Shown one piece after another: positions 7,901 through 17,384 of a DNA stretch of 64,000 bases (the first letter of the stretch is position 1; the number at the start of each line of letters is the position of its first letter). A program made the translations under genes and the position numbers. Origin of the DNA: Achromobacter sp. Root83 (GTDB lineage Bacteria > Pseudomonadota > Gammaproteobacteria > Burkholderiales > Burkholderiaceae_B); NCBI RefSeq assembly GCF_001428845.1, contig NZ_LMIU01000001.1, forward strand, positions 930,984 to 994,983, written 5' to 3'. The notes under the pieces were generated by a model. That model saw only the letters and a program-made list of their open reading frames with translations. It did not search any database and was not told the DNA's origin.

Positions 7901-8950
7901 ATGCCGCAATCGTCTTTGATCAACCGCCGAATCGTGCTGGCCGCGCGCCCGCGTGGAGAGCCCGCCGACAGCGATTTCCGTCTGGAAACGAGCGAGGTGC
8001 CGCAGCCCGGCCCCGGCCAGGTGCTGCTGCGCACCGTGTATCTGTCGCTCGATCCCTATATGCGCGGCCGCATGAGCGATGCCCCGTCCTATGCGGAACC
8101 GGTGCAGATCGGCGAGCCCATGGTGGGCGGCACCGTCACGCGGGTCGTGGCGTCCAATCATCCCCAGTACCAGCCGGGCGAATGGGTGCTGGCGCAGTCC
8201 GGCTGGCAGGACTACGCCGTGTCCGACGGCGCCGGCCTGCTGCGCCTGGGCGCTCATCCCCAGAACCCTTCGTATTCTCTGGGCGTGCTGGGCATGCCGG
8301 GCTTCACCGCTTACATGGGCCTGCTGGATATCGGGCAGCCCAAGGCCGGCGAGACCGTGGTGGTGGCCGCCGCCAGCGGCGCGGTGGGCGCGGTGGTGGG
8401 CCAGATCGCCAAGATCCACGGCTGCAAGGTCGTGGGCATCGCGGGCGGCGCGGACAAATGCCGCTATGTGGTCGATGAACTGGGCTTCGACGATTGCCTG
8501 GACCATAAGGCGCCGGACCTGCCCGGGCGTCTTGCCCGCGCGGCCCCGCAAGGCATCGACGTGTACTTCGAGAACGTGGGCGGCGCCGTCTTCGACGCGG
8601 TGCTGCCGCTGCTGAACGCGCGCGCCCGCGTGCCGGTCTGCGGCTTGATCTCGGCTTATAACGCCACCAGCCAGCCCGAGGGGCCGGACCGCCTGGCATT
8701 GCTGATGCGCACCATCCTGACCAAGCGGCTCAAGATGCAGGGGTTCATCATCTTCAACGAATACGCGCACCGTTATGGAGAGTTCCGCGAAGCGATGGAA
8801 GGCCTGATCAAGGCAGGCCGCATCAAGTACCGGGAAGACGTGGTCGACGGCCTGGAAAACGCCCCGCGCGGGCTGATCGGGCTGCTGAAGGGCGAAAACG
8901 CCGGCAAACGCATCGTGCGGGTCGGTCCTGACGAACGGAGCGCAACATGA
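7901..8950 (+). CDS. curA: NADP-dependent MDR-type oxidoreductase (CurA-like)
   Basis: This 349-residue medium-chain reductase/dehydrogenase has no zinc ligands. It resembles the CurA/leukotriene-B4 12-hydroxydehydrogenase group, which reduces alkenal/enone double bonds with NADPH. Seen in order: N-terminal YLSLDPYMRGRMSD substrate-binding segment, VVGGTVTRV-like turn, nucleotide-binding AAASGAVGAVVGQIAK at about 158-173, YFENVGG, and the C-terminal LKMQGFIIFNEY motif, all typical of this group. A good ribosome site (AGGAGG) precedes the ATG. Its stop overlaps the start of the DJ-1-type gene (ATGA), suggesting a two-gene stress or detoxification unit. It is divergent from tetR. Confidence 0.85.
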   Translation: MPQSSLINRRIVLAARPRGEPADSDFRLETSEVPQPGPGQVLLRTVYLSLDPYMRGRMSDAPSYAEPVQIGEPMVGGTVTRVVASNHPQYQPGEWVLAQSGWQDYAVSDGAGLLRLGAHPQNPSYSLGVLGMPGFTAYMGLLDIGQPKAGETVVVAAASGAVGAVVGQIAKIHGCKVVGIAGGADKCRYVVDELGFDDCLDHKAPDLPGRLARAAPQGIDVYFENVGGAVFDAVLPLLNARARVPVCGLISAYNATSQPEGPDRLALLMRTILTKRLKMQGFIIFNEYAHRYGEFREAMEGLIKAGRIKYREDVVDGLENAPRGLIGLLKGENAGKRIVRVGPDERSAT

Positions 8951-9630
8951 ATATCCTGATCGTACTGACTTCCCACGACACGCTGGGCAACACGGGCCGC
9001 AAGACGGGTTTCTGGCTCGAGGAGTTCGCGGCGCCGTACTACGCGTTCGCCGACGCGGGCGCCAAGGTGACGCTGGCTTCACCCCATGGCGGGCAGCCGC
9101 CGCTGGACCCCAAGAGCGATGACCCGGACGCGCAGACCGACGCCACGCGCCGCTTCCGGCAGGACACGGAGGCGCAGCGCCTGCTGGCTTCCACGCGCCT
9201 GCTGGCCGATGTGCAGGCGGCCGATTATGACGCGGTGTTCTACCCGGGAGGGCACGGACCGCTGTGGGACCTGGCGGAGGATGCCAAGTCCGCCTCGCTG
9301 ATCGAGACCATGCTGGCGGCGGGCAAGCCGGTGTCGGCCGTGTGCCATGCGCCCGGCGTCCTGCGCCACGCCAAGACCGCCGATGGCAAGCCGCTGGTGC
9401 AGGGCAGACAGGTCACGGGATTCTCCAACGCGGAAGAGGCCGCCGTGCAATTGACCGACGTGGTGCCGTTTTTGGTCGAGGACGAGCTCAAGAAATTGGG
9501 CGGCCTGTACAGCAGCGGTCCGGACTGGCAGCCGCACGTGGTCAGCGACGGACTGCTGATCACGGGGCAGAATCCGGCTTCGTCCGTCGGGGTGGCCGAA
9601 GCGCTGCTGGCGCGGCTGAAGGACCGATGA
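8947..9630 (+). CDS. DJ-1/PfpI family protein, class I glutamine-amidotransferase-like
   Basis: This 227-residue DJ-1/PfpI superfamily protein has the nucleophile-elbow Cys at residue 133 followed by His134 (AVCHAPG). The conserved Glu lies in GFWLEEFAAPY, and the YPGGHGPLWDL loop resembles the Hsp31-like/YhbO-ElbB side of the family. Members act as glyoxalases, chaperones or deglycases; which applies here cannot be seen. It overlaps the upstream CurA-like gene by 4 bp, so both are made from one mRNA, and a joint role in reactive-carbonyl handling is a reasonable inference. Confidence 0.85.
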   Translation: MNILIVLTSHDTLGNTGRKTGFWLEEFAAPYYAFADAGAKVTLASPHGGQPPLDPKSDDPDAQTDATRRFRQDTEAQRLLASTRLLADVQAADYDAVFYPGGHGPLWDLAEDAKSASLIETMLAAGKPVSAVCHAPGVLRHAKTADGKPLVQGRQVTGFSNAEEAAVQLTDVVPFLVEDELKKLGGLYSSGPDWQPHVVSDGLLITGQNPASSVGVAEALLARLKDR

Positions 9631-9789
9631 TCGCTTGAAATCGGCGCCGGGCGGGCAGGGCGTCCGCCGCGCCAGGTTCCGCGCCGCCCGGGATTCGGGC
9701 CGAGCCGGCGGACCGTCTGGCCGTGTGTCAGAATCCCGCCTTTCCGACACCCGCGCGCCGTTGCGCCGCCACCGCGCGCGCTTTTCCCG

Positions 9790-10389
9790 ATGCCTTCCGA
9801 CGTACCCGTATTCCCCGAAAATTCCTGCGAGGCGGCGCTGTTCGCCGCCATGCAGGCGCGAGACCCGGCCACCGGCCGGCATTGCGCCAGAGTCGCCGCG
9901 CTGAGCGTTGCATTGGCCCGGGCCTGTGGCTTGCCGCAAGATGAGCAGGATGTAGTCGCCATTGCCGCAAGGCTGCACGACGTGGGCAAGATCGGTACAC
10001 CCGACCGCGTGCTGCATTCCCCCAAGCGCCTGAACAAGGACGATTGGGAAATCATGAAGGCGCACGCGGCGGTCGGCGCCGACATCATCCTGCAAACCGA
10101 CATGCCGCGACGCGAGCTGATCGCGCTGACGGTACGCCACCATCACGAACACTTCGACGGCTCGGGCTATCCGGCGGGCCAGTCCGGGCATGGCATCGGG
10201 CTGCATTCGCGCATCGTGTCGCTGGCGGATTCCTACGATGCCCTGGGCGATGCGCGGCCCTATCACCCGGCGCGCACGCATGCGCAGATCATGGCCATCC
10301 TGAACCGGGAAGCGGGATCGAAATTCGATCCCGATCTTCTGCGCGTATTTGAAAAGATGATCGGGGACAGCCCGTTGCGCGTGCCGTAG
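9790..10389 (+). CDS. small stand-alone HD-GYP domain phosphohydrolase
   Basis: This 199-residue protein is almost entirely an HD-GYP domain, the family that degrades cyclic di-GMP. Metal ligands are visible: His31 in TGRHCARV, HD at residues 63-64 (LHDVGKIGTPD), and HHHEHFDGSGYPAG at about 117-130, which includes the GYP signature. There is no receiver, PAS or membrane segment, so its input is unknown. The start ATG at 9790 has no strong ribosome site. It is isolated between the DJ-1-type gene and the convergent glpD, and a GGDEF cyclase lies 10 kb away (20375-21451). Confidence 0.85.
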   Translation: MPSDVPVFPENSCEAALFAAMQARDPATGRHCARVAALSVALARACGLPQDEQDVVAIAARLHDVGKIGTPDRVLHSPKRLNKDDWEIMKAHAAVGADIILQTDMPRRELIALTVRHHHEHFDGSGYPAGQSGHGIGLHSRIVSLADSYDALGDARPYHPARTHAQIMAILNREAGSKFDPDLLRVFEKMIGDSPLRVP

Positions 10390-10394
10390 GAACG

Positions 10395-11993
10395 CTATTT
10401 AAGGCGGTAGTTCGCCGCGACGACGGCCAGGTCGTGCAAGGTGCGCTGTTGCCAGGCTGCGTCATGGCCCAACTCTTCGGCCAGGATGCGCGCCACTTCC
10501 GGGGCGGCCAGCATGGCGGCCTCCGCGTCCAGGAACAGTGCGCGGTTGCGGCGCGCCAGCACGTCTTCGGCGCTGCGGGCCAGTTCGAAGCGTGCCGCGA
10601 AACGCACATGCGCTTCCGACAGGCCGCTGGCCTTGATCAGCATGCGGTCCGCGCCCGGCAGGGCCTTCAGCGCGGCGAGATCGCTGCCGTAATAGCTGTC
10701 CGGCGTGCCGGCGTGCTCTTGCGACGGCGCCAGCCCCGCGGCGCCGTGCAACGGCAGCGATTCGGTGCGGCAAGAGGCCTGCGTCAGCAACTGGTGCTGG
10801 ATCGCGGTGTCCACCACGTCCTGCGCCATGCGGCGGTAGGTCGTCCATTTGCCGCCCGTCACCGTCACCAGGCCGGCCTTAGACACCAGGATCGTGTGTT
10901 CGCGCGACAGCTTCTTGGTGGACGCTTCGCCCGTGGCCTTGACCAGCGGGCGCAAGCCCGCCCAGACGCTGGTGACGTCGTCGCGCGTGGGCTTGCGGCT
11001 GAGATAGCGCGCCGCGGTGCTCAGGATGAAGTCCACGTCCTGCGCGCCGGCTTCCGGATCCAGCGGCAGGTTGTCGCGCGGCGTGTCGGTGGTGCCCACG
11101 ATGGTGTGGCCGTTCCATGGCACCACGAACAGCACGCGGCCGTCGTCGGTCTTGGGAATCAGGATGGCGCGCTTGCCCGGCAGGAAGTCGTGCGGCAAGG
11201 TAAGGTGCACGCCCTGGCTGGGCGCCACCATGGTCTGCGCATTCTTGTCTTCCATGCGGCGTACGGCGTCCACCCACACGCCCGTGGCGTTGACGACGCA
11301 GCGCGCCCGCAGCGTGAAACTCGCGCCGCCGATCACGTCCTGCGCGGTCACGCCGTCCACCTTGCCGCCCGTGGACGTCAGGCCGGTGGCGCGCACATAG
11401 TTCACCGCCGTGCCGCCCAGGTCGAACAGCGTGCGCATCAGGCTCATGGCCAGGCGCGCGTCGTCGAACTGGCCGTCGTAGTACAGCACGCCGCCCTTGA
11501 GACTGCGGCCGTTCACGCTTTCCGACAGGGTGGGCGCGTTGGCCAGCGTTTCGCGGCGCGACAGCCAGCGGCTGGGGGCCAGGTTCAGCTTGCCCGCCAG
11601 CATGTCGTACATTTTCAGGCCGACGCCGTAGAAGGGCTGGTCCAGCATGTTGTAGGCGGGCACCACGAAGCCCAGCGGCCACACCAGATGCGGCGCGTTG
11701 CGGTTGAGCAGGCCGCGTTCATGCAGCGCCTCTCGCACCAGGCTCACGTTGCCTTGCGCCAGATAGCGCACGCCGCCGTGGACCAGCTTGGTGGCCTTGC
11801 TGGACGTGCCCTTGGCGAAGTCCGCGCCTTCGATCAGCAGCGTCCGGTAGCCGCGCGAGGCGGCATCCACGGCGGTGCCCAGGCCGGTCGCGCCGCCGCC
11901 GATGACGATGACGTCCCAGGAATGCGTGTTGTCCAGCGTGTTCAGCAGGCGGTTGCGGTCGGGCGGGGTGACGGAGGCTAGCGGTTGGTTCAT
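10395..11993 (-). CDS. glpD: aerobic glycerol-3-phosphate dehydrogenase
   Basis: This 532-residue FAD enzyme oxidises sn-glycerol-3-phosphate to dihydroxyacetone phosphate and passes electrons to quinone at the inner membrane. The FAD-binding GGGATG motif is at residues 32-37, followed by LLIEGADFAKGTSSKATKL and the LVHGGVRYL motif. VNATGVWVD and GGKWTTYRRMAQ are also diagnostic. The length matches GlpD. It lies 87 bp downstream of glpR on the same strand and divergent from the glpSTPQUV importer, so uptake and oxidation are encoded together. Confidence 0.95.
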   Translation of the reverse strand: MNQPLASVTPPDRNRLLNTLDNTHSWDVIVIGGGATGLGTAVDAASRGYRTLLIEGADFAKGTSSKATKLVHGGVRYLAQGNVSLVREALHERGLLNRNAPHLVWPLGFVVPAYNMLDQPFYGVGLKMYDMLAGKLNLAPSRWLSRRETLANAPTLSESVNGRSLKGGVLYYDGQFDDARLAMSLMRTLFDLGGTAVNYVRATGLTSTGGKVDGVTAQDVIGGASFTLRARCVVNATGVWVDAVRRMEDKNAQTMVAPSQGVHLTLPHDFLPGKRAILIPKTDDGRVLFVVPWNGHTIVGTTDTPRDNLPLDPEAGAQDVDFILSTAARYLSRKPTRDDVTSVWAGLRPLVKATGEASTKKLSREHTILVSKAGLVTVTGGKWTTYRRMAQDVVDTAIQHQLLTQASCRTESLPLHGAAGLAPSQEHAGTPDSYYGSDLAALKALPGADRMLIKASGLSEAHVRFAARFELARSAEDVLARRNRALFLDAEAAMLAAPEVARILAEELGHDAAWQQRTLHDLAVVAANYRLK

Positions 11994-12080
11994 GTCGTTG
12001 GTGGCGGCGGCGCCGCGAGGTAGCTTTCGGATGTCGTGACGGCATGCCGGACGGGGCTCGGGGCCGGTCCGGCGCTTCGG

Positions 12081-12872
12081 TCAGGGCGTGGGTTTTGGGG
12101 GATGCGGCGCTGCCGCGACGTCGCAGCGCACGCCGGAATCGAGCAGTACCTGGGCCAGCGGTTCCTGCGGATGCGCGTCGGTGAAAAACCGGTCAATCTG
12201 CGAGATATGCGCCAGTTCCACCATGGCCTGGCGCTTGAACTTGCTGCTGTCGGCCGCCAGCCAGACCTCGCGCGACTGTTCGATGATGGTCCGGGCCACA
12301 CGCACCTCGCGGAAGTCGTAGTCGCGCAGCGTGCCGTCGGCCTCGATGCCGGAAATGCCGATCAGGCCGATATCCACCTTGAATTGGCGGATGAAGTCCA
12401 TGGTGGCTTCGCCGACGATGCCGCGGTCGCGCGAGCGCACCACGCCGCCGGCCACGATGACCTCACAGTCCGGGTTGTCCGACAGGATGTCCGCCACGTG
12501 CAGGTTGTTCGTGATGACGCGCAGGCCGCGATGGCGCAACAGCGCGCGCGCGATGGCCTCGGTGGTGGTGCCGATGTTCAGGATCAGCGAACAGCCGTCC
12601 GGCACGGCGCGGGCCACGGCCTCGGCGATGCGTTGCTTGCCGGCGGCATGCAGCCCCTGGCGCTTGCGGTAGGCGATGTTCTCGATGGTGGACGCTTCGA
12701 TGCGCACACCCCCATGGAAGCGCGACAGCAAGCCGGCTTCCGAAAGGATGTTGACGTCGCGCCGCACGGTCTGCAGCGTGACGTCGAAATGTTTGGCAAG
12801 CTCTTCGATCGAAGCGGAGCCTTGGGCCCGCACCATTTCGATCAAGGCGCTCTGGCGAGGATTCAGTGTCAT
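12081..12872 (-). CDS. glpR: DeoR-family repressor GlpR
   Basis: This 263-residue DeoR-type regulator has an N-terminal winged helix (ALIEMVRAQGSASIEELAKHF, then TLQTVRRDVNILSEAGLL at ~32-49) and a C-terminal sugar-phosphate-binding domain of the DeoR sensor fold (LNIGTTTEAIARAL, ADSSKF). The context between glpD and the glp ABC operon makes it GlpR, which in relatives is released by glycerol-3-phosphate. ATG at 12872 (MTLNPRQ) gives the normal start; a longer in-frame extension to 12956 runs into the AT-rich control region and is unlikely. Confidence 0.88.
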   Translation of the reverse strand: MTLNPRQSALIEMVRAQGSASIEELAKHFDVTLQTVRRDVNILSEAGLLSRFHGGVRIEASTIENIAYRKRQGLHAAGKQRIAEAVARAVPDGCSLILNIGTTTEAIARALLRHRGLRVITNNLHVADILSDNPDCEVIVAGGVVRSRDRGIVGEATMDFIRQFKVDIGLIGISGIEADGTLRDYDFREVRVARTIIEQSREVWLAADSSKFKRQAMVELAHISQIDRFFTDAHPQEPLAQVLLDSGVRCDVAAAPHPPKPTP

Positions 12873-13081
12873 GTCCGCATCATAAAACAACAAAAGCGAA
12901 AAATAATGACGCACTGCAAGATTGTTTTTTGTTCGCTTCTTCAGTAAAACGCACAAAAAACGAAAGCCATCTGAAAGAGTATGCTCATCGTGTTGCCCGC
13001 ATGAGCGCAGGTCGGGACGCTGTACCGAATACCGAAGTCCGTAGAAAAAACAGGGACGTATTAGTAGGTAGAGGAGACTAG
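12873..13081. promoter_or_regulatory. glpR/glpS divergent control region
   Basis: This 209-bp region between the divergent glpR and glpS starts is AT-rich. It holds repeated A-tract motifs: CAAAAGCGAAA at 12891-12901, CAAAAAACGAAA at 12954-12965, and an inverted relative TTTTTTGTTCGCTT at 12925-12938. They are spaced like operator half-sites and could bind GlpR. A GAGGAG ribosome site lies just before glpS. Promoter elements are not assigned. Confidence 0.4.
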
Positions 13082-14167
13082 ATGCAGCTGAACCTGGACA
13101 GGATAGGTTTGCGCGCCGGCTCGCAAACGCACCTGTATCCGATGAGCCTGGCCCCGGTTCCGGGCGCCATGACCGTGCTGCTGGGGGCCACCCTGGCCGG
13201 CAAAACCTCGCTGATGCGCATCATGGCCGGGCTGGACCGGCCCACCGAGGGCCGCGTGCTGGCCGACGGCGCCGATGTCACCGGCGTGCCGGTCCGCCAG
13301 CGCAATGTCGCGATGGTGTACCAGCAGTTCATCAACTATCCGTCCATGACGGTCTACGACAACATCGCGTCGCCCTTGAAGCTGCGCGGCGCGGCCGATG
13401 TCGGCGCAAAAGTCCAGGCCATGGCGGCGCGGCTGCACATCGACCATCTGCTGCAGCGCTATCCGTCGGAACTGTCCGGCGGGCAGCAGCAGCGGGTGGC
13501 CCTGGCCCGCGCGCTGGTCAAGGATGCGCCGCTGATACTGCTGGACGAACCCCTGGTGAACCTGGACTACAAGCTGCGCGAGGAATTGCGCGATGAACTG
13601 TCCGAGCTGTTCGCCGAGGGCCGCTCGACCGTCGTCTACGCCACCACCGAACCGGGCGAGGCCCTGTTGCTGGGCGGCCATACCGCCGTGCTGGACGCGG
13701 GCGAACTGCTGCAATACGGCCCCACGGCCCAGGTCTTTCACCGGCCCAATTCCATTCGGGTGGCGCGCGCCTTCAGCGATCCGCCCATGAACCTGTATGC
13801 CGCCCGCCGCACGCAGTCCGGATTCGTGCTGCAAGGCGATATCGCCGTGGAGCGCGCGCTCCCGGCTGGCGCGGACGCGGACATCACGGCCGGGCTGCGG
13901 GCGGGCGCGCTGGACGTAGAGCCGCGCCCCGGGCATATCGGCCTGCCGGGCGTGGTCAAGCTGGCCGAGATTTCGGGGTCGGATACCTTCGTGCACGCGG
14001 CCACGGCCGCGGGCGACGTGGTGGCGCAGTTGCCGGGCGTGCACCGCTACACCCTGGACCAGCGCGTGCAGCTTTATTTCGACCCCGCGCAGACCTACGC
14101 CTTTGGCGCCGATGGCGCGCTGCTGGCCGCGCCGCGGCAGCCCCAGGGCGCCGGGGAGGTGGCCTGA
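13082..14167 (+). CDS. glpS: glycerol-3-phosphate ABC transporter ATPase GlpS
   Basis: This 361-residue importer ATPase has a MalK-like C-terminal regulatory domain. Walker A GATLAGKT is at residues 35-42, the Q-loop in VAMVYQQF, a perfect signature LSGGQ at 131-135, and Walker B LILLDEP at 151-157. The switch position carries Thr189 instead of His (YATTEPGEA). It is the first gene of a six-gene operon matching the order glpS-T-P-Q-U-V described in rhizobia, and overlaps glpT by 1 bp. Paired with GlpT it should form a heterodimeric motor; see the finding on asymmetric ATP sites. Confidence 0.9.
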   Translation: MQLNLDRIGLRAGSQTHLYPMSLAPVPGAMTVLLGATLAGKTSLMRIMAGLDRPTEGRVLADGADVTGVPVRQRNVAMVYQQFINYPSMTVYDNIASPLKLRGAADVGAKVQAMAARLHIDHLLQRYPSELSGGQQQRVALARALVKDAPLILLDEPLVNLDYKLREELRDELSELFAEGRSTVVYATTEPGEALLLGGHTAVLDAGELLQYGPTAQVFHRPNSIRVARAFSDPPMNLYAARRTQSGFVLQGDIAVERALPAGADADITAGLRAGALDVEPRPGHIGLPGVVKLAEISGSDTFVHAATAAGDVVAQLPGVHRYTLDQRVQLYFDPAQTYAFGADGALLAAPRQPQGAGEVA

Positions 14168-15251
14168 TGGCGCAGATCGAGCTGGACCTGTCCCATTCCT
14201 ATGTGGCCGATCCGAAGCGCGATGAGGACTACGCGCTGCTGCCGCTCAGGTTCACCTTCCGCGACGGCGGCGCCTATGCCTTGCTGGGGCCGTCGGGCTG
14301 CGGCAAGACCACGCTGCTCAATTGCGTGTCGGGCCTGCTGCGCCCCTCGCACGGCCGCATCCTGTTCGACGGCCAGGACGTCACCGGCAAGACGCCGCAG
14401 GCGCGCAATATCGCGCAGGTGTTCCAGTTTCCGGTGGTCTACGACACCATGACGGTGGCCGACAACCTGGCCTTTCCGCTGCGCAACCGCGGCGTTCCGC
14501 CCGACCGCATCCGCGAGCGCGTGGGCCGCATCGCCGAGATGCTGGAGATGTCCGCCGTGCTGGACCGGCGCGCCAGCGGCCTGACGGCCGACGCCAAGCA
14601 GAAGATCTCGCTGGGCCGCGGGCTCGTGCGCAGCGACGTCTCCGCCATTCTGTTCGACGAGCCGCTCACGGTGATCGATCCGCAGCTCAAATGGGAACTG
14701 CGGCGCAAGCTCAAAGAGATCCACCACGAGTTCAAGCTGACGCTCATCTACGTGACGCACGACCAGACCGAGGCGCTGACCTTCGCCGATCAGGTCATGG
14801 TCATGGCGCAGGGGCGGGCCGTTCAGGTGGGCAGCGCGGATGACCTGTTCGAGCGCCCCGCGCACACCTTCGTGGGCCACTTCATCGGTTCGCCCGGCAT
14901 GAACTTCCTGCCCGCGCAGTGGGGCGAGGGGGCGTTGTCGGTGGGGCAGACCCGCGTCCAGGGCGTGCCGGCGCCCATGGCCGCGAAGCTGGCCGAGGCC
15001 GGTCCGGTCAAGCTGGGGGTGCGCCCCGAATACCTGCGCGTGACCGAGCCCGGCGCGCCGGGGGCCGTGCCCATGCGCGTGGACCGCGTGCAGGACGTGG
15101 GCACCTATACGCTGCTGGTGGCCGACTTCGAAGGCACGCCGGTGCGCGCGCGGCTGGGCAGCAGTGCCGTCCCCACGGCGGCCGGCGGCACGGTGTGGCT
15201 GTCCGTCCTGAATCCGCATACCTGCTTCTACCGCGACGAGGAGCTGATCCG

Positions 15252-15255
<4 letters not shown>
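14167..15255 (+). CDS. glpT: glycerol-3-phosphate ABC transporter ATPase GlpT
   Basis: This is the second ATPase of the importer, 362 residues. Walker A GPSGCGKT is at 41-48, Walker B ILFDEP at 161-166, and the switch His198 is in YVTHDQTEA. The ABC signature is degenerate: the LSGGQ position reads LTADA (139-143, SGLTADAKQKISLGRGL). Two C-terminal beta-domain repeats resemble MalK/UgpC. This GlpT is an ABC ATPase and not the E. coli antiporter of the same name. The stop overlaps the glpP start (ATGA). Confidence 0.9.
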
Positions 15256-16134
<879 letters not shown>

Positions 16135-16142
<8 letters not shown>

Positions 16143-16947
16143 GAACAAGGCGTGGTGGCGCGGCATCTTCCTGACCGTGTACCTGTTGTTCGCGATCCTG
16201 CCGCTGTACTGGATGCTGAACATGTCGTTCAAGACGAACACCGAGATCGTCAGCACGCTGACGCTGTGGCCGCGCGACTTCACCTTGGAGCACTACCGCA
16301 CGATCTTCACCGATCCGGCCTGGTACTCCGGCTATATCAACTCGCTGATCTACGTCGTCATCAACACGGTGGTGTCGCTGGCCGTGGCGCTGCCGGCCGC
16401 CTACGCGTTTTCGCGCTACCGCTTCATCGGCGACAAGCATGTGTTCTTCTGGCTGTTGACCAACCGGATGACGCCGCCCGCGGTGTTCCTGCTGCCTTTC
16501 TTCCAGCTATACAGTTCATTCGGGCTGATGGACACGCACCTGGCCGTGGCGCTGGCGCACCTGGTGTTCAACGTGCCGCTGGCCGTGTGGATTCTTGAAG
16601 GCTTCATGTCGGGCGTGCCGCGCGAAATCGACGAGACCGCCTACGTCGACGGCTATTCGTTTCCGCGCTTCTTCCTGACCATCTTCCTGCCGCTGATCAA
16701 GTCGGGCGTGGGGGTGGCGGCGTTTTTCTGCTTCATGTTCAGTTGGGTGGAATTGCTGCTGGCGCGCACGCTGACATCGGTGAACGCCAAGCCCATCGTC
16801 GCCACCATGACGCGCACGGTGTCGGCGTCGGGCATGGACTGGGGCGTGCTGGCGGCGGCGGGGGTGCTGACCATCGTGCCCGGCGGCATCGTCATCTGGT
16901 TCGTGCGCCACTACATCGCGAAAGGCTTCGCGATGGGCCGCGTCTAG
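16135..16947 (+). CDS. glpQ: glycerol-3-phosphate ABC transporter permease GlpQ
   Basis: This 270-residue MalG/UgpE-type permease has six predicted spans and an EAA loop around residues 164-190 (EIDETAYVDGYSFPRFFLT). It is the second permease of the importer. ATG at 16135 is preceded by GAGGAG with good spacing; an in-frame GTG two codons earlier is less likely. The gene is followed after 12 bp by glpU. It is a transporter part and is not the unrelated glycerophosphodiesterase also called GlpQ. Confidence 0.9.
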
Positions 16948-16959
16948 GAGGGACCGCCC

Positions 16960-17268
16960 ATGTTCAGCTGGATGGTATGGACCACCCCCGTCGCCGTGTT
17001 TTTCAGTTGCATCGTGCTGATGCTGATCGGCATGACGATCTGGGAGTTGAAGTCTCCCACGCATGAAAGAAAAGGCTTTCTGCCATTGCCCACCACGCGT
17101 GGCGACAGGCTGTTCATCGGCTTGATGGCCGCGGCATGGCTCAACCTGGCGTTCCTGGGATTCGGCCAGAAGGCGATGGAATGGTTTTCGCTCGAGCAAC
17201 CGCCATCGGTATGGATCAGCTTCGTGCTGTCCATGCTGCTGCTGGCGTTCATCATGAAGAAAGGCTGA
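16960..17268 (+). CDS. glpU: small DUF2160 membrane protein GlpU
   Basis: This 102-residue protein has about three hydrophobic segments (near residues 5-30, 48-66 and 80-99) and a polar cytoplasmic loop THERKGFLPLPTTRGDRLF. It matches the small DUF2160 protein that sits between the permeases and the binding protein in glpSTPQUV operons. Its precise role is not known; a structural or accessory subunit of the importer is the likely guess. A GGAGG ribosome site precedes the ATG. Confidence 0.8.
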   Translation: MFSWMVWTTPVAVFFSCIVLMLIGMTIWELKSPTHERKGFLPLPTTRGDRLFIGLMAAAWLNLAFLGFGQKAMEWFSLEQPPSVWISFVLSMLLLAFIMKKG

Positions 17269-17384
17269 AGAGGGGCGGCAGACCCTTCGTGATTACAGGC
17301 GGTTTGGAAGGACTATCGGCCAGCGTCTTCCCCGGCCAGCGGTCCGCAGCACGATAAGGGGAAGACTTATCGAGGAGACAGGTC

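Noticed and set aside
13082-13210. Degenerate Walker A in GlpS
   Set aside because: GATLAGKT still fits GxxxxGK(S/T), so nucleotide binding is expected; the true oddity is the missing switch His.
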